A stretch of DNA of 64,000 nucleotides from Paenibacillus sp. LS1 (lineage in GTDB: Bacteria > Bacillota > Bacilli > Paenibacillales > Paenibacillaceae): NCBI RefSeq assembly GCF_026013365.1, contig NZ_JAPDOE010000002.1:496001-560000 (forward strand), written 5' to 3'. Shown piece after piece: positions 45,026-54,109 of this stretch; within the stretch, counting starts at the first letter, position 1; every line of letters begins with the position of its first letter. The notes under the pieces are model-generated. The model saw nothing but the letters and a program-made list of their open reading frames with translations, made no database searches and was not told the origin of the DNA. The translations under genes were made by a program, and so were the position numbers.

Positions 45026-46327
45026 CTAGAATGGGCTTTTTTTGCGACCAATTGGAGCATACCCTCTACTCGCCTCAATCACATCCATAGATCCTTCATC
45101 CTGTTTCCGCGCGCTCCCTGAAGTAGGTTGGTCGCCGTGATCCGGCTTGACTGCGAACAACGTGAGCAATCCGCCCACTGCACCAGAAGCGGCGAGCACA
45201 CCAAAAAGCAGAAAATGATGAGATCCAATCAGCAAAGACACCACCGGTGGACCGAGAGATACGCCAATGAAGCGCATACTGCTGAATAGAGCTGTGATCG
45301 TGCCCCGCTGTTCTTTGTCCACTCCCTCTGTAATCAGGGCATCCAGACACGGCAACGTTGCGCCTATTCCGGCACTTCCCAATGTGAAGAGACCTACTAC
45401 AACATAGATATTATCGAATAAACCTATAACGCCAAGGGAAACTGTCAAAAGCGCAAGCCCTGTGAAACCAAGCCATTTCATTCGTGTTTTGTTCTTGCCA
45501 ATCCACTTCCCTGCCAGAAATGAAGACAGGCATAGTGCTGCCAGCGGAATAGCAAGAACAAGCCCTTTAAGAACACCTTTCAAGGCAAATTCGCTCTCGA
45601 GCGTCTCGGATAGGTAATAAAGCACGCCAAAAATGACAAACATGCAAATACCGCCGATTGCAAACAGCGCATACAACCAGCGTCCCTTTTCTTTCAGTAC
45701 GTCACGAATGGAAGCCACAAATTCCGTAAAGGTAGGCGGTTTTTCTTTTTTCTTGGGTGTTTTCACCAAGAAAATAACCAGGATCAACGAAAGCACACAA
45801 AGTACAGGGATAGCCATAAATGGCGCATACCACAACCACACCGCCAGCGCTGCACCCAGAATCGGACTTATGACTTTACCAAACGTATTCGAGGTCTCAA
45901 TGATTCCTAGGCTTTTACTTACCTCGTTCTCATCTTTAAACATATCTCCAACCAATGGAATGACAATAGGAAATGCGCCGGCTGCGCCTATTCCTTGCAA
46001 GAACCTGCCACCCAGAATGGTCCAGTAGGCTATGTTTCCGTTCAGCATCCATGCTGCCACACCAGCCACAGCACCTCCGACGGCTGCAATGACAAGACTG
46101 GGAATGATCACTGCTTTTCTGCCGAAACGATCCGACAAATAACCTGCGAGAGGAATAAGCAGGATGGCAACGACGGCGTAGACTGTAATGAGCATACTGA
46201 CCTTAAATGCAGATACCTTCAATTCACGTTCAATCTGTGGCAGGATCGGTATAAGCATGGAGTTACCCAAGGTCATTATTAAAGGGATGGAAGCAAGTGC
46301 GACAAGGTCCCACTTTTTATCGTTCAT
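45026..46327 (-). CDS. MFS transporter, Bmr/Blt-like
   Basis: This 433-residue transporter has twelve membrane helices. Motif A is clear in GYLSDRFGRKAVIIPSL, and LGGRFLQGIGAAGAFPIVIP resembles motif C/D of the drug-proton antiporter families. The frame is open to 46441, but GGTGG precedes the ATG at 46327 (MNDKKWDLVA) and the extra N-terminus reads through the GH3 terminator, so the shorter form is right. It lies downstream of GH3 behind a terminator and converges on the other MFS gene. The substrate is unknown. Confidence 0.9.
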   Translation of the reverse strand: MNDKKWDLVALASIPLIMTLGNSMLIPILPQIERELKVSAFKVSMLITVYAVVAILLIPLAGYLSDRFGRKAVIIPSLVIAAVGGAVAGVAAWMLNGNIAYWTILGGRFLQGIGAAGAFPIVIPLVGDMFKDENEVSKSLGIIETSNTFGKVISPILGAALAVWLWYAPFMAIPVLCVLSLILVIFLVKTPKKKEKPPTFTEFVASIRDVLKEKGRWLYALFAIGGICMFVIFGVLYYLSETLESEFALKGVLKGLVLAIPLAALCLSSFLAGKWIGKNKTRMKWLGFTGLALLTVSLGVIGLFDNIYVVVGLFTLGSAGIGATLPCLDALITEGVDKEQRGTITALFSSMRFIGVSLGPPVVSLLIGSHHFLLFGVLAASGAVGGLLTLFAVKPDHGDQPTSGSARKQDEGSMDVIEASRGYAPIGRKKSPF

Positions 46328-46427
46328 ACCACAACCACCTTTACAGATTCTACACACAACAGCATTATTGTGCTTGTTTCGGAGGTTGATTATGCAGGAC
46401 ATGTTGGATGTTACCGCTTGTTCACAC

Positions 46428-46470
46428 AAAGAAGCTGTCATGCACGCATTCGTGCAAGACAGCTCCTTTG
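46428..46470 (-). terminator. terminator of the GH3 gene
   Basis: On the minus strand AAGGAGCTGTC pairs with GACAGCTTCTT (one mismatch) with a further GCAC/GTGC pairing at the tip, then TTTGTGTG. It begins about 16 bases after the GH3 stop. Confidence 0.75.
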
Positions 46471-46485
46471 GTTCAATATTTACAA

Positions 46486-49428
46486 CTACAACAACCTAAA
46501 GTGCCGTAACGCTGCTCCACCTTTGAAAATAATATACAGCTCATTCACCTTATGTGACGCCTCAAGCGAACACTGGACCGTTGTCCACTTCATATCTTTC
46601 CCATTCACACTGCCTCCAGGACCGGAAACCTCACACACACCGAGCAGTTCGCCCTCCGGTCCTCCTGAACGAATCTCCAGTCTGCCCCCTTCCCCAAAGG
46701 CTGCAACTCTGGCTTCAAATCCGTGCAGTTCCTGAACAGCATTATGGTTGTAAGAGATCCAAGATGACTGACCATCTCGATATAAGGGTTCTTCCCGAGT
46801 GATTGCCCGAACTGCCGAACGTCCTTCCAGACATTCATCCAACAGAACACCTGCACATGCATCGTAATTCTCTGCCAAGGTTAGCACGTCTAGAGGACGA
46901 TCAGGAATCGTCTCACCCTCAATCTCAATATCAGCCGACTGGCGTATACCTGCAGAAGAACGCCCTGCAAGGATGGCCCAGGTCGCTGTCTCCAGGCAGT
47001 ATCGATCTCGGGTAACATCCCATAGCTCCAGCTTCTGAACAGGAACCTCGAAACGTACCGTAACACGCGACCCTGCTTTGACATGAACACGACGGAAAGC
47101 AAGCAATTGCTTCTGAGCGCGTTTCACACGTGAGGTATGTGCAGATCCATAGATCTGAACGACTTCATCACTGTCACGTTTACCCTTATTGTATACCCCT
47201 ACTTCAATCTTCAATTGATCTGTGCTGTTGGATTTCGCTGTAGTATCACGACTTACACGAATCGCCTCGTATTCGAATTCCGAATAGGTCAGACCATGTC
47301 CAAATGCATATTGAACCGGCCCTTCATGATACATATAGGTCATGCCATTCTGAATGATGTCATAGTCCATCATGTCAGGGAGCTGTGATTCATCTTCATA
47401 CCATGTCATATTTAATCTGCCTGCCGGGGCATAGTGACCTAACAACACATCTGCAAGCGCGTTCCCCAATTCCTGACCTGCATGTGTCATATATACGATT
47501 GCCCGGGCAATACCTTTCAACTCCTGCAAGACAAATGGATAACTGCCCATAATGACAACCACTGTATTAGGATTAGCCTCGCACACAGCTTTAACAAGCT
47601 CGACCTGATTCGGCGGAAGCAACAGACTTGGTCGGTCAATTTCCTCTTTGCCGTTGATGTATGGGCTATTGCCCACAACAACGACAGATGCCTGACTGCT
47701 ACGTGCCGCTTCTACGGCTTGTTCTATTCCGCGTGTCACGATATCGATCTCGAAGGCCACAGATTTTGGTGTGTTGCTTGGTGATTGACTTGTGCGTCCA
47801 GTGTCATCGTTTTCATCCGGAGTTGCACCAGTCGCTTGTTCTGTCTGCGGTGGTACCGGTGATAAAGTAGAACGTCCCTGATATTCACTCAGTCCAACGG
47901 GAATACTATTCCACGTCCGCAAGGTGTTGCTCCCGTCCGTCTGGGGGTCGAATTGTACAACTTCCTTCACGAACCAGCCACCGATCTCTGGTGCGTTCGC
48001 CTGATAGATGCCATGCTCGGTTAAACTTACATATCGATAATTTTTCACACTTCTCAACGTATGACTTCCCCAGCCCCAATCCTGATGTACGAACTCGGCT
48101 GCAAGTGCACTGCGCTCTGGTACAGCCACCAGTGTACCTTCGGCACCAAGGGTAATAACCTGTCTGTCTACTGTCTTCAGACCAATACGATCATTCCCAT
48201 CGACATAGGTCACGTCTGCTTCAGGTAAACGATTACGCAGTCCATCGAGGACGGATACATGATAGGGTAGTGTCCCGCTATACCAATCGGTATAGACAAC
48301 ATCTGCAAGTGGTCCAATCACACTGATTTTCTGCAATGCTTCTGGTTGCAAAGGAAGCAAGCCATCATTTTTTAGCAAAACAATCGATTCGGCAGCAGCA
48401 CGATAACTGAGTTTGGCATGTTCTGGTGCACATAATACCGACTCAGGTATGGAGGCATAAGGGTTCCGTCCCGACTGATCCAGTTGTCCAAGTCGCATCC
48501 GAACACCGAAGATGTTGCGAATCGCTCGGTCCAGATCAGCTACCTCCAACAGATCCCGGCCCAGAGCTTCCTCCAGAGCAGATACGACAAGATCAACTTC
48601 ATCTGTGAGACAGTCCACCCCTGCCTTCAACGCACCTGCTGCTGACTCGGCATGGCTGGTATGGTAACCGTGATAATCGACCGTCTGGGACAGGTCCCCA
48701 CCGTCACATACAATAAAACCAGGCATCGACCACTCACCTTTAACCACATCATTCACATATGGACTTTCAATGGCAGGTGTACCATTAATGGAATTGTAAG
48801 CTGTCATCATGGACAAGGCTCCGCCTTCCACAAATGGCGTCTCAAATGCTTTTAAATAATATTCACGCAGATTGCGCGGATCGATGCTGGATGAACAATT
48901 TAGCCGATCTTTCTCATTATTATTGGCAAAAAAGTGTTTCAATGTAGCGACCATTTTCAGATAAAAAGGATCATTTCCCTGCATGCCTTTGACGAGTGCT
49001 GCCGACATCTCTCCAGTGAGGACCGGATCTTCCCCGTATCCCTCCTCCGTTCTGCCCCAGCGTGGATCACGTTCCAGGTCAACTGTAGGTGCCCATAATG
49101 TTAACCCGTGAACCTCAGGATCACGGTGATGGTATGCCCTCGCTTCATCGCCAATAACGGAACCAATCTCCCGCATGAGCCGCGTATTCCAGGTACTTGA
49201 TAGACCGAGAGGTTGCGGAAACACCGTCGCCTCCCCTTTCCACGCCACCCCGTGGGCAGCTTCGCCCCCAACATTGTAGGCTGGAATGCCAAGTCTTGGT
49301 ACAGCTGCTTCGCGCGTAGGAATTAGTCGAATTTTCTCCTCCGTTGTCAATCGTGCAATCAGATCATCCAACCGTTCCTCAAGTAAAAGTGACGCGTCCC
49401 ACATCGGGTATTGATGATACTCCTTCAT
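46486..49428 (-). CDS. GH3 beta-glucosidase/beta-xylosidase with C-terminal extra domains
   Basis: This 980-residue GH3 enzyme is probably cytoplasmic, with no signal peptide. The (beta/alpha)8 domain shows LWAPTVDLERDPRWGRTEEG, LKHFFANNNE and the nucleophile Asp242 in GFIVCDGGDLSQ. The second domain has LLKNDGLLPL and, after an insertion of about 190 residues (about 420-610), VVVGNSPYINGKEEIDRPSL and MTHAGQELGNALADVLLGHYAP. A fibronectin-III-like region and a C-terminal segment like a family 6 carbohydrate-binding module follow. The CDGGD type is common in bacterial beta-xylosidases and beta-glucosidases. It follows the APH-fold gene by 19 bases. It could remove glucose or xylose from xyloglucan oligosaccharides. 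Confidence 0.92.
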   Translation of the reverse strand: MKEYHQYPMWDASLLLEERLDDLIARLTTEEKIRLIPTREAAVPRLGIPAYNVGGEAAHGVAWKGEATVFPQPLGLSSTWNTRLMREIGSVIGDEARAYHHRDPEVHGLTLWAPTVDLERDPRWGRTEEGYGEDPVLTGEMSAALVKGMQGNDPFYLKMVATLKHFFANNNEKDRLNCSSSIDPRNLREYYLKAFETPFVEGGALSMMTAYNSINGTPAIESPYVNDVVKGEWSMPGFIVCDGGDLSQTVDYHGYHTSHAESAAGALKAGVDCLTDEVDLVVSALEEALGRDLLEVADLDRAIRNIFGVRMRLGQLDQSGRNPYASIPESVLCAPEHAKLSYRAAAESIVLLKNDGLLPLQPEALQKISVIGPLADVVYTDWYSGTLPYHVSVLDGLRNRLPEADVTYVDGNDRIGLKTVDRQVITLGAEGTLVAVPERSALAAEFVHQDWGWGSHTLRSVKNYRYVSLTEHGIYQANAPEIGGWFVKEVVQFDPQTDGSNTLRTWNSIPVGLSEYQGRSTLSPVPPQTEQATGATPDENDDTGRTSQSPSNTPKSVAFEIDIVTRGIEQAVEAARSSQASVVVVGNSPYINGKEEIDRPSLLLPPNQVELVKAVCEANPNTVVVIMGSYPFVLQELKGIARAIVYMTHAGQELGNALADVLLGHYAPAGRLNMTWYEDESQLPDMMDYDIIQNGMTYMYHEGPVQYAFGHGLTYSEFEYEAIRVSRDTTAKSNSTDQLKIEVGVYNKGKRDSDEVVQIYGSAHTSRVKRAQKQLLAFRRVHVKAGSRVTVRFEVPVQKLELWDVTRDRYCLETATWAILAGRSSAGIRQSADIEIEGETIPDRPLDVLTLAENYDACAGVLLDECLEGRSAVRAITREEPLYRDGQSSWISYNHNAVQELHGFEARVAAFGEGGRLEIRSGGPEGELLGVCEVSGPGGSVNGKDMKWTTVQCSLEASHKVNELYIIFKGGAALRHFRLL

Positions 49429-49447
49429 CCTTCATTCCTCCTACAAA

Positions 49448-50467
49448 TTAGTTGTGTTCAAGTTGCTTCCATTGATCCAGTAAATCCAGTGTACGCTGGC
49501 GATACTTCTGACCATCTTCGGGTTGATTGACCTGATGTTCATGAACGTAGGCATTAAAATACGAAGACAGTATTCGGTACGCAAGCCTGCGTGCCTTTCC
49601 ATCAGCAGAGGGATCGAGTGGACGATCATATCCTTCATGAAAAGCCATCGATTCTGTTGACAATATGGCTTCAAACTCCCTGTCGGCAAACATGGAACGA
49701 TCTCCGTCGATGATGGCCGCAATATTTAGCTCACCGTTTTCCACATGAACAAGCACGTTGGCTTCCCAAAGGTCATTATGAACAAGTACCGGACGGGTCA
49801 CCTGATCGAATAAGTCTTTATTTTTGATGAAGATAGCTGTGATTTCTTCCCCCACACCTGGCATATACTCGGCTTGTTTCGCTTTAAGTGCCGTTTCTTC
49901 TGCAAAAGAGTGCAACACCTCGGACCATTGATCCGAGCCTTTAATTGAACCATCCCCCTGCGGCCAGCCAAACGATGCACCCTCGATCTGATGCATGGTG
50001 GCGGTATAGGCGCCAAGCTGATGGTACAATCGCTCTTTATCTGTCTCCGAAATCGATATATGGTCCAGCTGTTTACTAGGGATAAACTCCATAAACATGT
50101 AGGTTCTCGGAATAATTGATCCACTGTCATCACAGGTAATAATGTTTGGAGCAGGGATGCCTGCCTTGCAGTAATATTCATACACGATCGGTTCAGCCGC
50201 CATCATCGTGCGTTCGAACGAAAAAAGCGGATCACTCGCAGAACCGGCCGCCATCTCTGCCCGCTCTGGAGCCAAACGTAAAATTACATCCGTAACTGAT
50301 GCGTTTTCAAGCTGAATCCGATAGGTTGTATTAAAAAGTCCACCTTGCAAAAGAACAAACTCTTTTACTTTGGTACCGCTTCCAAAATTATTCTCCACCA
50401 AGTGGTGCAGCACCTCTGCTGATATCGTGCAGTGCAAACCGGAATTTGTTGTGCTCATTTCATTCAA
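49448..50467 (-). CDS. APH-fold phosphotransferase within the glycosidase block
   Basis: This 339-residue aminoglycoside phosphotransferase-fold protein has the catalytic loop VLVHNDLWEANVL and the metal motif AAIIDGDRSMFAD, with an N-terminal lobe LLQGGLFNTTYRIQLENAS. The usual HGDxxxxN becomes HNDLWEAN, as in fructosamine-kinase-like and other small-molecule kinases. It lies between GH31 and GH3 on the same strand, 19 bases before GH3. A sugar or sugar-derivative kinase role is possible, but antibiotic resistance is not supported by context. AGGAGATTGA precedes the first ATG. Confidence 0.8.
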   Translation of the reverse strand: MNEMSTTNSGLHCTISAEVLHHLVENNFGSGTKVKEFVLLQGGLFNTTYRIQLENASVTDVILRLAPERAEMAAGSASDPLFSFERTMMAAEPIVYEYYCKAGIPAPNIITCDDSGSIIPRTYMFMEFIPSKQLDHISISETDKERLYHQLGAYTATMHQIEGASFGWPQGDGSIKGSDQWSEVLHSFAEETALKAKQAEYMPGVGEEITAIFIKNKDLFDQVTRPVLVHNDLWEANVLVHVENGELNIAAIIDGDRSMFADREFEAILSTESMAFHEGYDRPLDPSADGKARRLAYRILSSYFNAYVHEHQVNQPEDGQKYRQRTLDLLDQWKQLEHN

Positions 50468-50490
50468 TCTCCTATCATCGTAGACAAACA

Positions 50491-50512
50491 GACGGCACCT
50501 TGCGGCACCGTC
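50491..50512 (-). terminator. hairpin after the GH31 gene
   Basis: On the minus strand GACGGTGCC, a GCAA tetraloop, then GGTGCCGTC form a 9-bp stem with two G.U pairs, followed by TGTTTGTC. It lies 21 bases after the GH31 stop and may limit read-through into the APH-fold and GH3 genes. Confidence 0.65.
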
Positions 50513-50532
50513 CTTTCTTCTACTATATCATT

Positions 50533-52851
50533 TTACAGTTGAATTGTAAGCGAGGTTGCGCCTGTTGCTGCCGTAACGACAACACCATTTGCACCAGACA
50601 CTTGGGAACCACCTTCAACACTGGAGACACTCTCAATGCCGCGAAGCACGATGTTCCATGGTTTGCCTGCGCCTTCAGCACGAACTTCCAGCACTGATCC
50701 ATTACGTGTAACGTTTACAGTCAGCTCCTGTTCAGCAGCTTGGTTCACAACGACAGCTTGAGCCGTTTGACCGTCAGCCAGTTCGAACAAGTGCAGGGAC
50801 ACATCATTGGCAAAGTCATAATCCGGTTTGCTATCTACAGCACCGACAGCGATCAGACTGTTTGGCTTAACCATCATTGGCAGTGTTTTGAAGTCATGGT
50901 TTTCACTGATCCAGCGTCCACCTTGTACTTTCGCTCCTGTCAGATAGTTCGTCCAAGTTCCTTCAGGCAAGTAGTAACGCACATCGCCTTCCTTGTTAAA
51001 GATTGGAGCTACCAGGATCGAATCGCCGAACATGTATTGCGTATCCAGGCTGTATGTTGTTGGGTCATCCGGGAAGTCCAACAGCATAGCACGCATCATC
51101 GGAATACCTTTTACCGTCGACTCCACCGCAGAATTGTACAAGTACGGCATCAGGCTGATTTTGAGTTTGGTAAAGTCACGAACAACGTCCACGGATTCCT
51201 CGTCAAACAGCCAAGGCACACGATACGACGTACTTCCGTGCAGGCGGCTGTGAGAAGATAACAGTCCGAATTGTACCCAGCGTTTGTAGACGTCAGGGCT
51301 CGCTGTGCTTTCAAATCCGCTGATATCATGACTCCAGAATCCGAAACCGGAAAGTCCGAGCGAGAGGCCGCCTCGAAGTGATTCAGCCATGGATTCATAC
51401 GTTGAAGAGCAGTCGCCGCCCCAGTGAACCGGGAACTGTTGACCACCTGCTGTTGCAGAACGTGCAAACAGGGCAGCTTCGTTTTTGCCAATTTTCTCTT
51501 CGAGCAATTCAAATACAGCTTTGTTATAGAGCTGTGTATAATAGTTGTGCATTTTAACCGGATCAGAGCCATCGAAGTACACGACATCTGTCGGAATTCT
51601 TTCGCCGAAGTCTGTCTTGAAGGAATCTACACCTTGATCAAGCAGGACTTCCAGCTTACTCTTATACCAATTCACAGCATCCGGATTCGTGAAGTCAACC
51701 AGAGCCATACCTGCTTGCCACATATCCCATTGCCATACGCTGCCATCCGCTGTTTTCACCAGATAACCGTTCTCCATACCTTCATCGAACAAGTAGGATT
51801 TTTCTGCAATATATGGATTGATCCAAGCACAGATTTTAAGACCCTTTTCTTTCAGACGTGCAAGCATGCCTTCCGGATCAGGGAACATCGCTTCATCCCA
51901 TACGAAATCAGACCATTGGTATTCCTTCATCCAGAAGCAGTCAAAATGGAATACAGACAGCGGAAGATCACGTTCAGCCATGCCATCTACGAAATGGTTA
52001 ACCGTTGCTTCATCATAATCCGTTGTGAATGATGTTGTCAGCCAGAGACCAAATGTCCATGCTGGTGGAAGCGCTGGTTTACCTGTCAATTTCGTATAAT
52101 TATTAAGTACATCCTTAGGATTGTCACCGCCGATAATGAAGTATTCCAACGTCTCGCCTTCTACGCTGAACTGCACTTTAGATACATTCTCGGATGCAAT
52201 CTCATACGATACGCGTTCAGGATGATTTACAAAAACGCCATATCCTTTATTGGACAAGTAGAACGGAATGTTCTTATAGGACTGCTCACTGCTTGTACCG
52301 CCGTCCTCATTCCAGGTATCGACGATTTGGCCATTCTTAACAAACGGCGTGAAGCGCTCACCAAGTCCATAAACGTATTCACCAATACCAAGATCCAGCT
52401 GTTCACGGAAGTACGCTTCCTTGCTCGGTCCTGTAATATAACCAGCTGCTCTTTGACCGCTACCTGTAATGCGTTTTCCTTCATACAGGAAGCTGACGTC
52501 CCAACCATTTGTTTTGTCGATTTGAACTTCCAGGTTGCCGCTTTTCAAAACAGCACCTTGTTCATTTTTCGAGATGTCAACGTTTGCATCTTGCGTGTTA
52601 AGCTCAAATACAGGCCCTTTTTTCACTCCGCCTTTATGATGATTCAAAGTTACACGAATAACGTTAGGCATAGGTGAGCTGTATGTTGCTTTCAGCAATG
52701 TACCGTTCAACGTGTCGCCTTTACTGCGAATATATTTAGTTGCCGCATATACGGTCAAAGAATTATCTTTTTGCACAATATCACGAATGTCAGTCGGGTT
52801 TTGAATTTGGTACCCTTCACGAGTCATCCAGAATCCATCAGTAAATTTCAT
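50533..52851 (-). CDS. yicI: GH31 alpha-xylosidase, YicI-type
   Basis: This 772-residue cytoplasmic enzyme removes alpha-xylosyl units from the non-reducing end of xyloglucan oligosaccharides (isoprimeverose and larger). It aligns closely in length and spacing with E. coli YicI. The nucleophile is Asp414 in FKTDFGERIPTDV (416 in YicI) and the acid/base is Asp480 in HWGGDCSSTYESM (482 in YicI). The N-terminal beta-sandwich has YGLGERFTPFVKNGQ and the barrel FHFDCFWMKEYQW, which is the xylosidase-type signature. It is divergent from the AraC gene at 53024. With GH74 and GH42 it forms the core of xyloglucan use. Confidence 0.95.
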   Translation of the reverse strand: MKFTDGFWMTREGYQIQNPTDIRDIVQKDNSLTVYAATKYIRSKGDTLNGTLLKATYSSPMPNVIRVTLNHHKGGVKKGPVFELNTQDANVDISKNEQGAVLKSGNLEVQIDKTNGWDVSFLYEGKRITGSGQRAAGYITGPSKEAYFREQLDLGIGEYVYGLGERFTPFVKNGQIVDTWNEDGGTSSEQSYKNIPFYLSNKGYGVFVNHPERVSYEIASENVSKVQFSVEGETLEYFIIGGDNPKDVLNNYTKLTGKPALPPAWTFGLWLTTSFTTDYDEATVNHFVDGMAERDLPLSVFHFDCFWMKEYQWSDFVWDEAMFPDPEGMLARLKEKGLKICAWINPYIAEKSYLFDEGMENGYLVKTADGSVWQWDMWQAGMALVDFTNPDAVNWYKSKLEVLLDQGVDSFKTDFGERIPTDVVYFDGSDPVKMHNYYTQLYNKAVFELLEEKIGKNEAALFARSATAGGQQFPVHWGGDCSSTYESMAESLRGGLSLGLSGFGFWSHDISGFESTASPDVYKRWVQFGLLSSHSRLHGSTSYRVPWLFDEESVDVVRDFTKLKISLMPYLYNSAVESTVKGIPMMRAMLLDFPDDPTTYSLDTQYMFGDSILVAPIFNKEGDVRYYLPEGTWTNYLTGAKVQGGRWISENHDFKTLPMMVKPNSLIAVGAVDSKPDYDFANDVSLHLFELADGQTAQAVVVNQAAEQELTVNVTRNGSVLEVRAEGAGKPWNIVLRGIESVSSVEGGSQVSGANGVVVTAATGATSLTIQL

Positions 52852-52883
52852 GTTTTCTTTCCCCCTTCGGTTATACTATAATA

Positions 52884-52952
52884 ATATTGATATTAATAAT
52901 GAATTTCTTCTCTTATTTTGACCAAATATATCACGATTTTGATATTAACCAT
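52884..52952. promoter_or_regulatory. direct repeats, candidate AraC-family operator
   Basis: TTGATATTAA occurs at 52887-52896 and again at 52939-52948, exactly 52 bases apart (five helical turns). It lies inside a longer match ATnTTGATATTAAnnAT (52884-52900 and 52936-52952). AraC-type proteins bind such direct repeats on one face of the helix. The pair lies between the divergent GH31 and AraC genes. Confidence 0.5.
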
Positions 52953-52980
52953 CCGATTCTTGAACATCAACACCAAACTT

Positions 52981-52994
52981 TGGAAACGATTACA
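52981..52994. promoter_or_regulatory. cre-like site between GH31 and its AraC gene
   Basis: TGGAAACGATTACA matches the cre consensus TGWAANCGNTNWCA except at the third base. It is 30 bases upstream of the AraC start and could block that gene in rich carbon. Confidence 0.5.
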
Positions 52995-53023
52995 TTAATA
53001 ATGCAGTGAAAGGAGGCGTTGAT

Positions 53024-53944
53024 ATGGAACGTGAACGATTACGGGAAGACCGGATTCACGGCAATGCCATGTATCCGGTCAGTGTGTATCCGGATATCCA
53101 ACAACTCAATGGAGATAGCATTCTCGATTGCCATTGGCATGATGAGATGGAGTTCACTATGGTTACCGAAGGATGTGCCGTCTTTCAGATTGATATGAAC
53201 ACCGTTGAGGTTCAAGCTGGAGAAGCCATTTTCATCAATCGAGGTGAGATTCACGCGGGTTATCTCAAGGGCGATGTTCCCTGCGTTTTCTCTTCCATTG
53301 TGTTTAATCCGGAGCTGCTCGGCAGCCGCACCTTCGATACGGTACAGGAGAAATTCATCGGCCCACTGGTACGCAAAACGGTGATTCCCCCTTTTCATAT
53401 CAAGGCAGATGAGGATTGGGGACAAGAAATTCTCGATCACCTGAAACGCATATTTGCCGACCATGCTGCTGGAACAGAAACGTGTGAAATGTCAACGAAA
53501 GCATACCTGTACCTTGTATTTGCCCGAATGTTCGAACATATGAGACCTGCTCCGCTCAAAGGTACTGTGGCTACAGGGAGTCATGACAAGGTAGAGCGGC
53601 TAAAATCCGTGCTCGGCTATATCCACAAGCGTTATCCCGAACCATTGAAGCTGAAAGAGCTGGCCGATGAGGCCAATATGAGCGAAGGACACTTCTGCCG
53701 TTTCTTCAAACAGATGGTGCAGAAAACTCCTGTAGATTATATTAACTATTACCGCGTTCAACAGGCCTGCGTTCAGCTTGAGAATACGGATCACAAAATT
53801 GTCGATATCGCGATGGATGTGGGTTTTGAGCATCTAAGCTACTTCATCACTACATTTAAAAAACATAAAGCCACAACACCTTCACAGTATCGCAAAATGT
53901 TCTATGAGAACGTAGCCATGGAATCTGCACTGGTTCAGGTATAG
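53024..53944 (+). CDS. AraC-family regulator, probable GH31 control
   Basis: This 306-residue regulator has an N-terminal cupin (CHWHDEMEFTMVTEGCAVFQ and AGEAIFINRGEIHAGYL) and a C-terminal AraC domain (KLKELADEANMSEGHFCRFF and AMDVGFEHLSYFITTFKKHK). AAAGGAGG lies seven bases before ATG 53024, so the earlier GTG at 53006 is not used. It is divergent from the alpha-xylosidase, with direct repeats and a cre-like site between. It is likely an activator that responds to xyloglucan-derived sugar. Confidence 0.92.
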   Translation: MERERLREDRIHGNAMYPVSVYPDIQQLNGDSILDCHWHDEMEFTMVTEGCAVFQIDMNTVEVQAGEAIFINRGEIHAGYLKGDVPCVFSSIVFNPELLGSRTFDTVQEKFIGPLVRKTVIPPFHIKADEDWGQEILDHLKRIFADHAAGTETCEMSTKAYLYLVFARMFEHMRPAPLKGTVATGSHDKVERLKSVLGYIHKRYPEPLKLKELADEANMSEGHFCRFFKQMVQKTPVDYINYYRVQQACVQLENTDHKIVDIAMDVGFEHLSYFITTFKKHKATTPSQYRKMFYENVAMESALVQV

Positions 53945-53995
53945 AAGAAGAAGGTGCTCACAGCTTATCAGCTGCAAGCACCTTCTTCTTCTTGT
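53944..53995 (+). terminator. terminator of the AraC gene
   Basis: GAAGAAGAAGGTGCT (53944-53958) pairs perfectly over 15 bp with 53977-53991, with an extra CAGC/GCTG stem at the tip, followed by TTGTTT. It begins at the last base of the stop codon. Confidence 0.9.
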
Positions 53996-54109
53996 TTATC
54001 AACTTTCCTGCGAACGAGTGAGCTAACGCACTGATCTGGGCCACATTGGCTCAGTTAGGACTCATTTCATTGGCTGCTATCAGAAATACACTTTGAAGTT
54101 TAACAGTTT

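Noticed and set aside
46328..46441. 38-residue N-terminal extension of the MFS gene
   Set aside because: It would begin inside the GH3 terminator hairpin. A good ribosome binding site and the expected MFS start lie at 46327.
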